From positions 124,001-188,000 of the forward strand of contig NZ_JYLN01000001.1 of NCBI RefSeq assembly GCF_001439735.1: a DNA stretch of 64,000 nt, given 5' to 3'. How positions within the stretch are numbered: position 1 is the first letter of the stretch; each line of letters begins with the position of its first letter. The translations under genes and the position numbers were made by a program. The DNA is from Pseudomonas paralactis (lineage in GTDB: Bacteria; Pseudomonadota; Gammaproteobacteria; Pseudomonadales; Pseudomonadaceae). Positions 7,614 to 15,615 of this stretch are shown here, one piece after another. Below the pieces are notes generated by a model. The model ran no database searches. It was not told the origin of the DNA and saw only the letters and a list, made by a program, of their open reading frames with translations.

Positions 7614-8576
7614 ATGGACTTCAAACGCACCTTGCTCGCCGCCACACTCGTGGCCCTCAGCAGCGCCGCCCACGCGCTGGAAATCAAGTTTGCCGACATC
7701 CACCCCGCCGGCTACCCCACCGTGGTCGCCGAAGAAAACATGGGCAAGGCCCTGACCCAGCAAAGCAACGGCGAACTGACCTTCAAGTACTTTCCCGGCG
7801 GTGTGCTCGGCTCCGAGAAAGAAGTCGTCGAACAGGCCCAGGTCGGCGCCGTGCAGATGACCCGCGTCAGCCTTGGCATCGTCGGCCCGGTGGTGCCGGA
7901 TGTGAACGTGTTCAACCTGCCGTTCGTATTCCGCGATCAGGCGCATATGCGCAAGGTGATTGACGGCGAGATCGGCGATGAGATCCTCGCCAGGATCACT
8001 GATTCCGAATTCGGCCTGGTGGCCCTGGCCTGGATGGACGGCGGCACGCGTAACCTCTACACCAAGAAACCGGTGCGCAAGATCGAAGACCTCAAAGGCA
8101 TGAAGATTCGCGTGCAAGGCAACCCGATCTTCATCGAAGCCTTCAACGCGATGGGCGCCAACGGCATCGCCATGGACACCGGTGAAATCTTCAGCGCCTT
8201 GCAGACCGGCGTGATCGACGGTGCAGAAAACAACCCGCCCACGCTTCTGGAACATAACCACTTCCAGAACGCCAAGTACTACACCCTCACCGAACACCTG
8301 ATCCTGCCCGAGCCCATCGTGATGTCGAAAATCACCTGGAACAAGCTCAGCCCCGCGCAACAAGACATGGTCAAGAAAGCCGCCAAGGCCGCCCAGGCTG
8401 ACGAGCGCGTGTTGTGGGATGCCAAGTCGGCCAGCAGTGAGGAGAAACTCAAAAAGGCCGGGGTCGAGTTCATCACCGTCGACAAAAAGCCCTTCTATGA
8501 CGCCACCGCAGCGGTTCGCGCCAAGTACGGCGCACCTTACGCCGACATGATCAAGCGTATCGACGCCGTTCAATAA
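7614..8576 (+). CDS. dctP: TRAP transporter substrate-binding protein (DctP)
   Basis: 320 residues. The signal peptide (MDFKRTLLAATLVALSS, cut after AHA) is followed by a DctP/TAXI-fold binding protein. The carboxylate-binding arginine region GMKIRVQGNP lies near residue 165. It delivers a sugar acid in the periplasm to the DctQM permease encoded next. The genes on both sides point to uronates as substrate. The start is ATG 7614, with AGGA upstream. Confidence 0.92.
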   Translation: MDFKRTLLAATLVALSSAAHALEIKFADIHPAGYPTVVAEENMGKALTQQSNGELTFKYFPGGVLGSEKEVVEQAQVGAVQMTRVSLGIVGPVVPDVNVFNLPFVFRDQAHMRKVIDGEIGDEILARITDSEFGLVALAWMDGGTRNLYTKKPVRKIEDLKGMKIRVQGNPIFIEAFNAMGANGIAMDTGEIFSALQTGVIDGAENNPPTLLEHNHFQNAKYYTLTEHLILPEPIVMSKITWNKLSPAQQDMVKKAAKAAQADERVLWDAKSASSEEKLKKAGVEFITVDKKPFYDATAAVRAKYGAPYADMIKRIDAVQ

Positions 8577-8642
8577 CCTCCCCTGCTCCCTGCATAAGGC
8601 CCGGCGCGGTCGACATCGACGCGCCCGGTCACGGTGAACGCC

Positions 8643-9170
8643 ATGAAGAATTTACTGCTGCGCTTCAATGACCGCCTGTACATGACTTGCATTTGGGTCG
8701 CCGGCCTTTCGGTATTGGGGGTGGCCCTGATCATTCCCTGGGGCATCTTCGCCCGGTACATCCTCGGCACCGGCGCAAGCTGGCCGGAGCCCACCGCCAT
8801 CCTGCTGATGCTGGTGTTCACCTTCATCGGCGCGGCCGCCAGCTACCGCGCAGGGGCGCATATGTCAGTGGCGGCGGTAACCGATCGCTTGCCTGACGCT
8901 CAACGCCGCGTGGTCGGCATCGCCGCGCAACTGTTGATGGCGACCATCTGCCTGTTCATGGCCATCTGGGGCACCAGGCTGTGCCTGTCCACCTGGAACC
9001 AGTTCATGAGCGCCATCCCTACCCTGCGCGTGGGCATCACCTATATGCCGATCCCGATTGGCGGCTTGCTGACCCTGATATTCGTGCTGGAAAAACTCCT
9101 GCTGGGCGACCAGAGCCACCGGCGCGTGGTGCGTTTTGACCTGGTTGAAGAAAGCGAAGGGGCTGCCTGA
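8643..9170 (+). CDS. dctQ: TRAP transporter small permease (DctQ)
   Basis: 175 residues with four predicted membrane helices, of which WVAGLSVLGVALIIPWGIFARY is the first; this is the DctQ family layout. It forms the membrane complex with the large subunit. The ATG at 8643 is preferred over a GTG at 8634 because it gives MKNLLLRFND, although the ribosome site is weak for both. The stop is one base before the dctM ATG, so the two subunits are translationally linked. Confidence 0.9.
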   Translation: MKNLLLRFNDRLYMTCIWVAGLSVLGVALIIPWGIFARYILGTGASWPEPTAILLMLVFTFIGAAASYRAGAHMSVAAVTDRLPDAQRRVVGIAAQLLMATICLFMAIWGTRLCLSTWNQFMSAIPTLRVGITYMPIPIGGLLTLIFVLEKLLLGDQSHRRVVRFDLVEESEGAA

Positions 9171-9171
9171 T

Positions 9172-10452
9172 ATGGACGCATTGATTCTGCTGGGCAGCTT
9201 TATCGCCTTGATCCTGATCGGTATGCCGGTGGCCTACGCCCTGGGCTTGTCGGCGCTGATCGGCGCGTGGTGGATCGACATTCCGTTCCAGGCTCTGATG
9301 ATCCAGGTGGCGGGCGGGGTGAACAAGTTTTCACTGATGGCGATTCCATTTTTCGTACTGGCCGGGGCGATCATGGCCGAGGGTGGCATGTCGCGGCGGC
9401 TGGTGGCATTTGCCGGTGTGCTGGTGGGCTTCGTGCGCGGCGGGCTGTCACTGGTCAACATCATGGCTTCGACGTTTTTCGGCGCGATCTCAGGCTCGTC
9501 GGTGGCCGATACCGCGTCCGTCGGTTCGGTGCTGATCCCGGAAATGGAACGCCGGGGTTACCCCCGCGAATTCGCCACCGCGGTCACCGTCAGCGGCTCG
9601 GTGCAGGCTTTGCTGACGCCACCGAGCCACAACTCCGTGCTCTACTCTCTGGCGGCCGGCGGCACGGTGTCCATCGCCTCGCTGTTCATGGCCGGCGTGG
9701 TGCCGGGCCTGTTGATGAGCGCCTGTTTGATGGTGCTGTGCCTGATCTTCGCGAAAAAACGCGACTACCCCAAAGGCGAAGTCATCCCCTTGAAGCAGGC
9801 CCTGAAGATCGCCGCTGATGCGCTCTGGGGCCTGATGGCCATGGTGATCATCCTCGGCGGCATTCTCTCGGGTATCTTCACCGCCACCGAATCCGCCGCG
9901 ATCGCCGTGCTGTGGGCGTTTTTCGTGACGATGTTCATCTACCGCGACTACAAATGGCGCGAGCTGCCCAAGCTGATGCATCGTACGGTGCGCACCATTT
10001 CCATCGTGATGATCCTCATCGCCTTCGCTGCCAGCTTCGGCTACATCATGACCCTGATGCAGATCCCGGCGAAGATCACCACGCTGTTCCTGACCCTGTC
10101 GGACAACCGCTACGTGATCCTGATGTGCATCAACGTCATGCTGCTGTTGCTCGGCACGGTGATGGACATGGCGCCGCTGATTCTGATCCTGACGCCGATC
10201 CTGTTGCCGGTGGTTCTCGGCATCGGCGTCGACCCGGTGCACTTCGGCATGATCATGCTGGTCAATCTGGGCATCGGCCTGATCACCCCGCCGGTGGGTG
10301 CGGTACTGTTTGTGGGTGCGGCAGTGGGCAAGACCAGCATTGAGAAAACCGTGAAGGCGCTGCTGCCTTTTTATGCGGTGCTGTTTGTGGTGCTGATTGC
10401 CGTGACCTACATCCCGGCGTTGTCGCTGTGGTTGCCGAGCGTGGTGCTGTAA
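9172..10452 (+). CDS. dctM: TRAP transporter large permease (DctM)
   Basis: 426 residues with about twelve membrane segments; DctM/SiaM family. Typical motifs are GMPVAYALGLSAL near the start, FFVLAGAIMAEGG, and SGSSVADTASVGSVLIPEM. It is the sodium-coupled transport subunit and pairs with DctQ. ATG 9172 is one base after the dctQ stop; the longer ORF beginning inside dctQ is rejected. It is the last gene of the uronate operon and is followed by a perfect hairpin at 10481. Confidence 0.93.
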   Translation: MDALILLGSFIALILIGMPVAYALGLSALIGAWWIDIPFQALMIQVAGGVNKFSLMAIPFFVLAGAIMAEGGMSRRLVAFAGVLVGFVRGGLSLVNIMASTFFGAISGSSVADTASVGSVLIPEMERRGYPREFATAVTVSGSVQALLTPPSHNSVLYSLAAGGTVSIASLFMAGVVPGLLMSACLMVLCLIFAKKRDYPKGEVIPLKQALKIAADALWGLMAMVIILGGILSGIFTATESAAIAVLWAFFVTMFIYRDYKWRELPKLMHRTVRTISIVMILIAFAASFGYIMTLMQIPAKITTLFLTLSDNRYVILMCINVMLLLLGTVMDMAPLILILTPILLPVVLGIGVDPVHFGMIMLVNLGIGLITPPVGAVLFVGAAVGKTSIEKTVKALLPFYAVLFVVLIAVTYIPALSLWLPSVVL

Positions 10453-10480
10453 ATCCAATTTCAGGAACAAATGCGCTTGA

Positions 10481-10514
10481 ATGTGGGAGGGGGCAAGCCC
10501 CCTCCCACATTTTG
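10481..10514. terminator. REP-derived bidirectional terminator hairpin
   Basis: Perfect 14-bp inverted repeat (ATGTGGGAGGGGGC and its complement) with a 2-base AA loop, followed by TTTT on the + strand. It lies between the convergent dctM and the efflux gene, so it can end both transcripts. Confidence 0.75.
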
Positions 10515-10532
10515 CTCCCTGTTGTGTCAGTG

Positions 10533-11678
10533 TCAGGGCGGTGAGTTTTTCAGGCGCCCGGCAGTATCGATACTCACCACCACCGACAACCCCGGCCGCA
10601 ACCGTTCGCTCTCGGCCTGGTTCGGATCCACGGTAATCCTCACCGGCACCCGCTGGGCAATCTTGACGAAGTTGCCGGTGGCGTTGTCCGCCTGCAACAG
10701 GCTGAACTCCGAGCCCGTTGCCGGAGAAATATGCTGCACCGTGCCATGAAATTTGCGGTGGTTCAGCGCGTCAACGGTGAAGGTCACCGGCTGGCCGACC
10801 TGCACATTAACCATCTGGGTTTCTTTCATATTGGCGATCACCCACAGTTGCTTGGGCACCAGGGCCATCAACTGTGCGCCGGAGTTAACGTACGCCCCCA
10901 GACGCACGCCGATCTGCCCCAACTGACCATCGCGGGGCGCGGTGATGCGGGTGTTGGACAAATCGATCCGCGCCAGCTCCACCGCGGCTTCGGCACTGGC
11001 GACCGCGGCTTCCAGAGAGCCGCGATTGACGATCACGGTTTGCAGGTCTTGCCGGGCAATTTCCAGGCTGGCCTGGGCCTGGGCCACGGCGGCGACCGTT
11101 TGGGCATTGGCGGCGCGGGTCACGTCCAGCTCACGCTTGGACACCGAGCCATCGCTGATCAGTTCTTCATTGCGGCGCAAGTCAGCGGTGCTTTTGCGCG
11201 CCTGGGCCTGGCTGTCGACCAACGCAGCCTGGCGCAGCTTGATGGTCGCTTCGGCGCTGTTGCGTTGCTGCACCACATTGGCCAGCGACGCTTTCTGCAC
11301 CGCCAGTTGCGCCAGGGCCTGGTCCAGGCGCTGTTTGTAGATGCGGTCATCCAGGCGTACCAGCAGGTCGCCCGCTTTCACATACTGGAAGTCCTGTACC
11401 GGTACTTCGAACACATAGCCGCTAAGCTGCGGGCCGATAATCGTCACCTGCCCGCGCACCAGGGCGTTTTCGGTGGTTTCCACCGCACTGCTGAACGGCG
11501 GCAATTGCCAGGCGTACAACACGATCAGCACACCGATGATGGCAATCGCGGCAAAGCCCAGCGACGACATGATGCGTACGCGCAAAGGCCGCAACTCGGT
11601 CGGCACGGCGCCGGGTGGCGTGCTGCCTTCCGGCGTGGCGGCGATGGCGGTCGTGGTGGTGGTTGAAGGTTCAGTCAT
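10533..11678 (-). CDS. HlyD/EmrA-family membrane fusion protein
   Basis: 381 residues. There is one N-terminal membrane helix (SLGFAAIAIIGVLIVLYAW), then a lipoyl/barrel-sandwich half, a long alpha-helical coiled hairpin rich in Ala/Gln (about residues 120-230), and the second half with ITAPRDGQLGQIGVRLGAYV. It links an inner-membrane exporter to the outer membrane. The start MTEPSTTTTT at 11678 overlaps the stop of the upstream MFS gene by 4 bp (ATGA), so the two proteins form an EmrAB-like pump. No TolC-like gene is adjacent. The substrate is unknown. Confidence 0.9.
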   Translation of the reverse strand: MTEPSTTTTTAIAATPEGSTPPGAVPTELRPLRVRIMSSLGFAAIAIIGVLIVLYAWQLPPFSSAVETTENALVRGQVTIIGPQLSGYVFEVPVQDFQYVKAGDLLVRLDDRIYKQRLDQALAQLAVQKASLANVVQQRNSAEATIKLRQAALVDSQAQARKSTADLRRNEELISDGSVSKRELDVTRAANAQTVAAVAQAQASLEIARQDLQTVIVNRGSLEAAVASAEAAVELARIDLSNTRITAPRDGQLGQIGVRLGAYVNSGAQLMALVPKQLWVIANMKETQMVNVQVGQPVTFTVDALNHRKFHGTVQHISPATGSEFSLLQADNATGNFVKIAQRVPVRITVDPNQAESERLRPGLSVVVSIDTAGRLKNSPP

Positions 11679-13318
11679 GAAGTTGCGCCGCTGGGTTGAA
11701 CAGGAGGGATTGCCTTGGTGGTGCTCATCAACCACAGGCTGCGGGTAAAGATCCACAGCATGGTCAGAATCGCGATAATCGCGATCAGCATGAAGACATC
11801 GTTGTAAGCCATTACGTTCGCCTCTCGGGTCGCGGCCGTGGCCAGGCTACGAATACCCATGAGGTTGCGCAGTTCCGGGTCGGCGACGATCCCGCCATAG
11901 GCCGACCCGCCGCTCTGCACCCGCGCGGCCACGCGTGGGTCGATCAAGGTCAGGTGCTCGACGATCATGCTGGAGTGGTACTTCTCGCGCACGGTCTGGA
12001 AGGTGCCCAGCAACGCCGCGCCGATCAGGCCGCCGAGGTTCTGGCAAATGCCGAACATCACCGAGAAGCTCACCAGGTTGCGCGGGTTGGTCAACACGTT
12101 TTTGGTGCCCAGCACCATGGTCGGCCCGAGGAAGAACGTGCCGCCAAAGCCTAGCAGGAACTGGCTGATATAGAGGTTTTGCGGGCGGGTCAGGTTGCTG
12201 GAAAAACTGTCCATGACCGAACCGGTCGCCATCAGCGCCAGGGAAATCACCAGCGGCATCAACAGATGTGCCGGGTTGATCGTCAACGCGCTGACCACCA
12301 GCCCGGCAATCGCCCCGGCCAGCATCACCATGTACAGAGTGTGCATCTGCTGGTAGCTCATGTTCAGCATCTGCATGAACCCCACCGCCCCGGTGGATTG
12401 CTCCGACAGCACCATGCGAATCAGCACCACCGCCAAGGCCAGGCGAATCATCACGCCGCTGCCCAGCCAGCGCGTCATCAGCATCGGGTTGCTGCGGTTA
12501 TGCTCGATGGCCAGCCCCGCCATGATCAGCACCAGCGAGCAGGCCGAGGCTACGCCGATCCACGGTGCTTCCAGCCACCAGTCGATACGCCCCAGAGACA
12601 GCACCGCACACAGTAAAGCCACGCCAGTGGCCAGGATGGCGAAGGTGAGGAAGTCGAGTTTTTCAAAGGTCTTGAAGCGATCACCGGGCGGCAGCTTGAG
12701 CAGGAACACGCAGCCCAGGCAGATCAGCGCCAGGCCCAGTTCAAACAGGTACAAGCCGCGCCACTCGGCAATTTGCAGCAAATCTTCGGAAAACAGCCGC
12801 GCCAGGGGCAGCGCCAATTGCGCGGTGCCCAGCCCCAGTACCAGGGCTTTCAAGCGCCACTTGGCCGGGAACGCCTGGATCATGTAGTACAAGCCCAGCG
12901 AACTCAGCGCCGCGCCGACCATGCCGTGGGCGGCCCTGACCGCGATGGCCGAGTTGAGGTCGTTGACGAACAAGTGGCCGAAGGTGACCAGCGCATATAA
13001 CACCAGGAACACTTCGGTAAACGCACGCAGGCCGAACTGCTGGCGAAACTTCACCAGCAGCAGGTTCATGCACACGTTGGTCATGACATACGCGGCGGGC
13101 AGCCAGGCCATTTCCGCGGTGGTCGCGCCCAGGGCGCCTTGCAGGTATTGCAGGTTGGCGATGACCAGGGCATTGCCCAACCCGCCAGTGATTGCCACCA
13201 GCACCCCCACCAACGCGAACAGCCAGCGCTTGTGGGTGGGGTGCAATGGCGTCGACGGCGAACCGGGCAGGCTCGGCCGCTCGTGGGGCTGCCAGGTGTG
13301 AGGGGTGTATTTATCCAT
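11675..13318 (-). CDS. DHA2-family MFS efflux transporter (EmrB-like)
   Basis: 547 residues with about 14 hydrophobic segments, the size and layout of DHA2 drug:proton antiporters. It precedes and overlaps the HlyD-type gene, giving a two-component efflux operon read leftward. Start ATG 13318 (MDKYTPHTWQPHE); residues 1-30 are cytoplasmic and proline-rich. No dedicated regulator lies next to it. Substrate and inducer cannot be predicted. Confidence 0.9.
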   Translation of the reverse strand: MDKYTPHTWQPHERPSLPGSPSTPLHPTHKRWLFALVGVLVAITGGLGNALVIANLQYLQGALGATTAEMAWLPAAYVMTNVCMNLLLVKFRQQFGLRAFTEVFLVLYALVTFGHLFVNDLNSAIAVRAAHGMVGAALSSLGLYYMIQAFPAKWRLKALVLGLGTAQLALPLARLFSEDLLQIAEWRGLYLFELGLALICLGCVFLLKLPPGDRFKTFEKLDFLTFAILATGVALLCAVLSLGRIDWWLEAPWIGVASACSLVLIMAGLAIEHNRSNPMLMTRWLGSGVMIRLALAVVLIRMVLSEQSTGAVGFMQMLNMSYQQMHTLYMVMLAGAIAGLVVSALTINPAHLLMPLVISLALMATGSVMDSFSSNLTRPQNLYISQFLLGFGGTFFLGPTMVLGTKNVLTNPRNLVSFSVMFGICQNLGGLIGAALLGTFQTVREKYHSSMIVEHLTLIDPRVAARVQSGGSAYGGIVADPELRNLMGIRSLATAATREANVMAYNDVFMLIAIIAILTMLWIFTRSLWLMSTTKAIPPVQPSGATS

Positions 13319-13426
13319 TCGGTGACCTTGATGAGCCGACGTGCAAGGCCGGTGAAGCCGTTACCCAGGGAACAGTAACCTGAGATACGCTTATCTCGCC
13401 ATGTCTAAAGCGTACGCAGTCACAAC

Positions 13427-13509
13427 TGTGGGAGGGGGCTTGCCCCCGATGGCGGTGGCTCATTCGACAAATATTCAAGTGTTTCATCGCCAAGCGCCCA
13501 CTCCCACAT
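13427..13509. repeat. Degenerate REP pair
   Basis: GTGGGAGGGGGCTTGCCCCC at 13428, with a decayed inverted partner (GCCCACTCCCACA) ending at 13509. It lies between the promoter region of the efflux operon and the end of the small DUF gene. Confidence 0.65.
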
Positions 13510-13539
13510 AACTACCGCTTTGTATTGAGAGCGAAGTTC

Positions 13540-13806
13540 TTAAATTGACGATCCAGCCACCGGAAACTCACGAGCCAACGCCGCTTCGACTAATATCTGT
13601 GCCATTTCAACTGACTGCACCAGTGTCATCAATTGCTCGCGATGGAGCCCATGCATGTGTTCGGCCGCCTCATGTCCCGTTACGACAGCATTTTCAAGAA
13701 TTTCACTAGCATTGCTCAGTGCCTCTTCGGTGCTTAGATCGGGACGAACGCAAAAGAGCGGATGACTGTGAGCCTGCTCAGGGGGATTTGGAGTAGGTTT
13801 TTTCAT
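13540..13806 (-). CDS. DUF3077/DUF6124-type small protein
   Basis: 88 residues. It begins MKKPTPNPPE, the start typical of a large family of short Pseudomonas proteins of unknown role, and continues with FCVRPDLSTEEALSNASEIL, the DUF3077-like motif. It is helical and soluble, with no signal peptide. Its ATG overlaps the stop of an upstream 44-codon ORF (ATGA), so it is likely translated by coupling. The ~235-bp leader upstream can fold into several hairpins, including a terminator-like one. No function is known to me for the family. Confidence 0.75.
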   Translation of the reverse strand: MKKPTPNPPEQAHSHPLFCVRPDLSTEEALSNASEILENAVVTGHEAAEHMHGLHREQLMTLVQSVEMAQILVEAALAREFPVAGSSI

Positions 13807-13937
13807 GTGAAGCTCCTGACATTAATGAAGCCATCACCCTCGTGACCAAACGAAAGGTGGTAGGCCGTACGCAGGTTGGTCAACCGGGATGTCAGGCACC
13901 CGGCGCACTCGAAAGTGCCCCGCGCACAGCCCACCAT
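13803..13937 (-). CDS. Small upstream ORF, 44 codons, coupled to the DUF gene
   Basis: It starts ATG at 13937 behind AAGGA (spacing about 6) and begins MVGCARGTFECAGC. It is rich in Cys and Arg and has no known domain. The stop TGA overlaps the ATG of the next gene. The DNA also forms three stem-loops (13905-13918, 13874-13885, 13840-13853), so the ORF could be a leader peptide rather than a functional protein. I recall similar MVG...AG...NLRTA reading frames before related DUF genes in other Pseudomonas, but could not check this. Confidence 0.45.
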   Translation of the reverse strand: MVGCARGTFECAGCLTSRLTNLRTAYHLSFGHEGDGFINVRSFT

Positions 13938-14041
13938 GAAGCATCCTTCCAAGCACAAAAAAGCGCCTGAAATACTTCGTTGGCGCTTGTGCGCCTGACA
14001 TTGGACGGGTGACCAAACCCGGTCACTGATTTTGCAGTGAC
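13840..14041 (-). ncRNA. Structured leader with attenuator-like hairpins
   Basis: Read on the minus strand. A 7-bp hairpin (14041-14022) is followed by a CGGGT/ACCCG stem (14021-14006). Next, GGCGC-acaa-GCGCC (13995-13982) competes with a longer pairing of the same GCGCC to GGCGC at 13967-13961, followed by six T (terminator-like). A GCACT/AGTGC stem with a UUCG loop comes next (13918-13905), then GGTTGACCAACC (13885-13874), then TCGT/ACGA (13853-13840). The stems at 14021-14006 and 13853-13840 differ in sequence but share the loop TTGGTC. That loop is complementary to GACCAA inside the 13885-13874 hairpin. Mutually exclusive pairing ahead of a T-run suggests transcription control of the DUF gene. 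Confidence 0.5.
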
Positions 14042-14135
14042 AGGGCGGATCATAGACGGAGGTATCAGGGTATGCAACTGATGTTTTTTGAGGCAAACGC
14101 TGAATAAACAGCTACCTTAATGGGATAAATTTCTA

Positions 14136-15029
14136 GTGCACTACCGGTACCAGCTAAAACTTATCACAGACACAAAGGAAAAAAGCAAATTGGAAAAAGT
14201 ACATCGAACTCTGATACTCACAAACAACAAGGACAACTCCTTAATCTATGGTCACTGCATATCATGGACATTATCCGAACTCGACTATGTATTACCCGAC
14301 TGGAAAACCTACAACACAGGAAACTTCTCAGCCCACTTTAAGGACTTAGAGAACATAGATGACCTGGAAAACAACTTAAATACCGGAACATTAGAAATAA
14401 ACCTCGAAAGATTCATGCTAAAAGCAACACTACCTAACTTCGAAAACTTTTTTATTGAGCAAAGCCACGAAGAAAGCAATTTCAACCCTTTTATAAATTT
14501 ATGTACTTTTAGCAAAGTCTATTTTGCCGACATCGGACAAAACGCTAAGAACCCAGTAGACTTCATAACAGCCTACCAGTCTGAATTTGAAGACTTTAAA
14601 GAAAAATTCCACGTCGACCTGTCACACAACCCGCACCTTATTGGAAGCTTTAGCTTTTTCACTCCAACTCGAATAGAAGAAAGCTTCAAGGGACACAACT
14701 CCCCAGAATTTTGCGGTTATGAAATCCACTTACATGACTATTTTCGCTCCTACACAGGCGCAACCGTACTGACAACTGCAGCTGCAGGTGAAAAAACCCA
14801 CGAACAGTCATTCAACCTAGATGACAAATATAGAAAAATAGCTTGCGGGTTCGTTCCAGACAAGCAAACTACGATTGTAAAACTAGATGAAAACATCATT
14901 TATAAATCCAGCTTTTATTTATTAAAAAATATCAGCGTAAACACAAACATCGTAACTCATAAAAAAATCAAATCCAATGGCACAACAATAATCCAAGCAA
15001 CATCTGACAAGAGCAAATTTGATGTCTAA
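14136..15029 (+). CDS. Unknown protein, first gene of AT-rich cassette
   Basis: 297 residues, AT-rich and lysine/asparagine-rich, unlike its GC-rich neighbours. It starts with GTG at 14136 (MHYRYQLKLITDTKEKSKLEK); no ATG fits better, and GGGA about 10 bp upstream is a modest ribosome site. There is no signal peptide or membrane segment. I recognise no domain. The aromatic-rich middle (FHVDLSHNPHLIGSFSFFTP) and predicted mixed alpha/beta content suggest a globular cytoplasmic protein. Its last 8 bp overlap the next gene, so the three AT-rich genes form one operon. Recent horizontal gain is inferred from composition. Confidence 0.75.
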   Translation: MHYRYQLKLITDTKEKSKLEKVHRTLILTNNKDNSLIYGHCISWTLSELDYVLPDWKTYNTGNFSAHFKDLENIDDLENNLNTGTLEINLERFMLKATLPNFENFFIEQSHEESNFNPFINLCTFSKVYFADIGQNAKNPVDFITAYQSEFEDFKEKFHVDLSHNPHLIGSFSFFTPTRIEESFKGHNSPEFCGYEIHLHDYFRSYTGATVLTTAAAGEKTHEQSFNLDDKYRKIACGFVPDKQTTIVKLDENIIYKSSFYLLKNISVNTNIVTHKKIKSNGTTIIQATSDKSKFDV

Positions 15030-15615
15030 ATGGGCAGATCGAAGACAACAACTTAAGTCGGACTCGGATTACGACCCACTTACATCAATCCCGATGATGG
15101 AGCCAAATCAATTTGACATCACAAAGGCGAGACTTAGGATAACAAAAGCCTTCGACTCGGCAGGTGCAAAAAACATCACGATAATCGACCCATACTTACT
15201 AGAAAGTGACATTCAAACAATACTCCACTTATTTGCAACACAGTCAGAACGAAACATAACCGTAATCACATTCCTAAATAAATTTAAGACATGTGAGCAA
15301 AAATCAGCTCCTAAAATTGAAACCGCCAAAATTCTAAAATCAATCACTGACGATTTAAAAACAAAAGGAATATTTAGTTCATTCGAAATCATCGTAACTA
15401 ACTTTGAGTTCCATGATAGATTCTTCATCTGCACGGATGATGACAAGGAAAGCATCGTAATCGCTTCAGGCGGGTCACTGAGCATGTTTTTAACCAAATA
15501 CACCAGTCTAATAAGAGTAACAAACCGCACGTTCAAGCGTGCATTATTTGACTTCATCGGCTTAGCAAAATCAAAAGGAAGCAATTTGGCTGCGTACATC
15601 GGAGAAAAAGCATGA
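15022..15615 (+). CDS. PLD-like (HDR-type) protein, second gene of cassette
   Basis: 197 residues. The order of short motifs fits a phospholipase-D-like fold of the non-canonical HDR type. IIDPYLL is at residues 54-60, EFHDRFF at 129-135 (His131, Asp132, Arg133) and ASGGSL at 148-153. The usual HxK lysine is replaced, as in MIT_C/PLD-like domains found in several bacterial conflict systems. Whether it has nuclease activity or only binds nucleic acid is open. ATG 15022 overlaps the upstream stop by 8 bp; a TTG directly before it gives only one extra residue. The stop overlaps the next ATG by 4 bp. Base composition is AT-rich. Confidence 0.7.
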   Translation: MSKWADRRQQLKSDSDYDPLTSIPMMEPNQFDITKARLRITKAFDSAGAKNITIIDPYLLESDIQTILHLFATQSERNITVITFLNKFKTCEQKSAPKIETAKILKSITDDLKTKGIFSSFEIIVTNFEFHDRFFICTDDDKESIVIASGGSLSMFLTKYTSLIRVTNRTFKRALFDFIGLAKSKGSNLAAYIGEKA

